Shown here: one piece after another, positions 62,836-64,000 of the stretch
Numbering within the stretch: position 1 is the first letter of the stretch
How the letters are laid out: every line of letters starts with the position of its first letter
Origin: Dokdonella koreensis DS-123
GTDB taxonomy: Bacteria > Pseudomonadota > Gammaproteobacteria > Xanthomonadales > Rhodanobacteraceae
Assembly: GCF_001632775.1 (NCBI RefSeq)
Contig: NZ_CP015249.1
Location: forward strand, 786,686-850,685
DNA: 64,000 bases
Direction: 5' to 3'
Notes under the pieces: generated by a model
Told to the model about the DNA's origin: nothing
Seen by the model: the letters and a program-made list of their open reading frames with translations, nothing else
Database searches by the model: none
Program-made: the position numbers and the translations under genes

Positions 62836-64000
62836 CTACGTCGCGGGATCGCCGGCCGGCGGCATCCGCCCCGTATAGCGCGCACGGGGCCGGATCAGGG
62901 CGCCCAAGGCCTGCTGCTCCAGGGCATGCGCCAGCCAGCCGGCGACGCGGCCGGCGGCGAACAGGGTCAGCGCCGCCTCGGGCGCGAGCTCGTGCACGAG
63001 GCAGATCGCGGCCAGCGTGAAGTCGATGTTCGGCGCCTGGCCGCTGGTTTCCTCGACGCAGGCGGCCAGCGCGGCCACGGAATCGAGCAGGCGCGGCCGC
63101 GGCGTGGCCGCGTGCAGCAGGGCGAGCAGCTCGCGGGCACGCGGATCGCCGTCGGGATACAGCGCATGGCCGAAGCCGGGCAGGTCGTCGCCGCGCCGCC
63201 AGCGCTCGGAGACGAAGCGCGCGACGGCGCCGGCCTGCAGCGATTCGCGGATGAAGACGTAGGCGCGCGTCGTGGCACCCCCGTGCCGCGGGCCCGACAG
63301 CGCGGCCAGGCCGGCGCAGACGGTCGCGTGCAGGTGCGCACCGGTGGAGGCGACCACGCGCGCGGCGAACGCCGAGACGTTGAGTTCGTGGTCGGCGCAG
63401 AGCACGAGCGCGGCCCGCACCAGCGTGTCCAGACGTGCGTCGCCGCGCTTCCAGCGCTGGGCCAGGACGCGATGGACCGGACGCGTGCCGGCGCGGCCGC
63501 CGACCAGCAAGGCCGCGTTCTGCCGCAACAGCAGCGCAGCGGTTTCGCGGCGGACGATCGGGGAGGCGTTGAACGAATGCGGCGACGCCAGGGCCAGCAG
63601 CGGGATCGCCGCCAGCGTGCGCTCCAGCGGCGGCAGGCGCGTGTCGGCGACGATCGCGGCGACCGATGCCGGCCAGTCCTCCGCCGGTGCATGCGAGAAC
63701 GGGTCGCGGTCGCCGCAATCCCAGAGGATGCGTGCGGCGTCCTCGAGGCCGGCGCCGTCGCGGACCAGGCCGATCGCCGACTGCCCGCGGTAGTAGGGAC
63801 CGTCGGGACGGATCAGCGAAATGCGCGTCTCCATCACCGGCAGGCCGCGGTCGAGGCTCTGCGCCGCCCCGCGCGCCGCTCCGCGCCCGGCACGCTTGCG
63901 CGATGCCAGGCGCTCCACGTCCTGGCGCCGGTAGACGCGGCTGCGATGGTCCTCGCCCGGTCGCGACTCGACCAGGCCGCGGCTGACGTAGGCATACAGC
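62836..64000 (-). CDS. citrate synthase-like protein with N-terminal HTH, 5' end outside window
   Basis: At least 388 codons, open at base 64000. The first visible part (LYAYVSRGLVESRPGEDHRS, then RVYRRQDVERL) is a MerR-like/HTH_17-type helix-turn-helix. The rest is a citrate synthase fold: FSHAPAEDWPASVAAIVADT, the SAFAARVVASTGAHLHATVC helix, catalytic-type His in LPGFGHALYPDGDPRAR, and Asp in PNIDFTLAAI. The HTH-citrate synthase architecture occurs in proteobacteria where the enzyme part may act as sensor or as a 2-methylcitrate/citrate synthase. Here prpE, a propionate activator, lies about 2.5 kb away. Enzymatic role is not certain. Confidence 0.85.
   Translation of the reverse strand, partial: LYAYVSRGLVESRPGEDHRSRVYRRQDVERLASRKRAGRGAARGAAQSLDRGLPVMETRISLIRPDGPYYRGQSAIGLVRDGAGLEDAARILWDCGDRDPFSHAPAEDWPASVAAIVADTRLPPLERTLAAIPLLALASPHSFNASPIVRRETAALLLRQNAALLVGGRAGTRPVHRVLAQRWKRGDARLDTLVRAALVLCADHELNVSAFAARVVASTGAHLHATVCAGLAALSGPRHGGATTRAYVFIRESLQAGAVARFVSERWRRGDDLPGFGHALYPDGDPRARELLALLHAATPRPRLLDSVAALAACVEETSGQAPNIDFTLAAICLVHELAPEAALTLFAAGRVAGWLAHALEQQALGALIRPRARYTGRMPPAGDPAT

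Noticed and set aside
1-64000. tRNA, rRNA or CRISPR arrays
   Set aside because: No cloverleaf-type conserved arms, no rRNA-like stretches and no regularly spaced direct repeats were found by eye.

Overview
The window is GC-rich chromosomal DNA from a gammaproteobacterium, most likely of the Xanthomonadales (Lysobacterales). Gene order and protein features point there: lptM-dapF-DUF484-xerC followed by hslVU; pilT divergent from yggS-proC-yggT-DUF4426; gcvT and gcvH beside a split glycine decarboxylase; the 3-hydroxyanthranilate route; and a degenerate copy of an intergenic repeat I associate with Xanthomonas and Lysobacter genomes. No rRNA, tRNA, CRISPR array or replication origin was seen. 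Genus cannot be assigned from the sequence alone. Layout: 1-6.3 kb carries, on the minus strand, a secreted protein of unknown role, 2-aminomuconate deaminase (RidA family), 3-hydroxyanthranilate 3,4-dioxygenase, an FUSC-type exporter and the start of ACMS decarboxylase, a partial aromatic/kynurenine pathway. 6.3-15 kb is loosely packed with single genes: a zinc alcohol dehydrogenase, a VOC protein, small membrane proteins, a methyltransferase, a secreted beta-propeller and an AraC regulator. 15-25 kb is the accessory part: an orphan ADOP-type ABC permease behind a well matched sigma-54 promoter, a 1662-residue exported RHS/YD-repeat protein with a variable tip, an adjacent probable immunity gene in visibly AT-richer DNA, and a complete IS5-family element about 50 bp further on. 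25-36 kb holds a thioesterase, WrbA, a translationally coupled set of CPA2 antiporter, DprE1-like oxidase and DprE2-like reductase, a large GT-C-like membrane protein, and an RLAN/RimK-type ATP-grasp protein divergent from a GNAT. 36-42 kb is housekeeping (lptM, dapF, DUF484, xerC, hslV, hslU). 42-46.4 kb is a tightly coupled four-gene operon: a coiled-coil protein, a single-pass membrane protein with an OmpA-like end, a Rab/Ras-like small GTPase, and a hybrid histidine kinase-receiver. 46.4-57 kb has a glycerate-kinase-like gene, pdxH, a cobalamin-binding-like protein, a 2OG-Fe(II) oxygenase, the yggT/proC/yggS block, pilT, gcvT, gcvH and gcvPA. The last part has a MetJ repressor joined in frame to a lysine/alanine-rich histone H1-like tail behind a tandem met-box array, then prpE, a short element with terminal inverted repeats, a TetR-MFS divergent pair with a 40-residue membrane peptide, and an HTH-citrate-synthase-like gene running off the end. 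The most interesting systems are the MetJ-H1 fusion with its operator, the membrane protein/small GTPase/hybrid kinase operon, and the RHS toxin tip with its immunity candidate.
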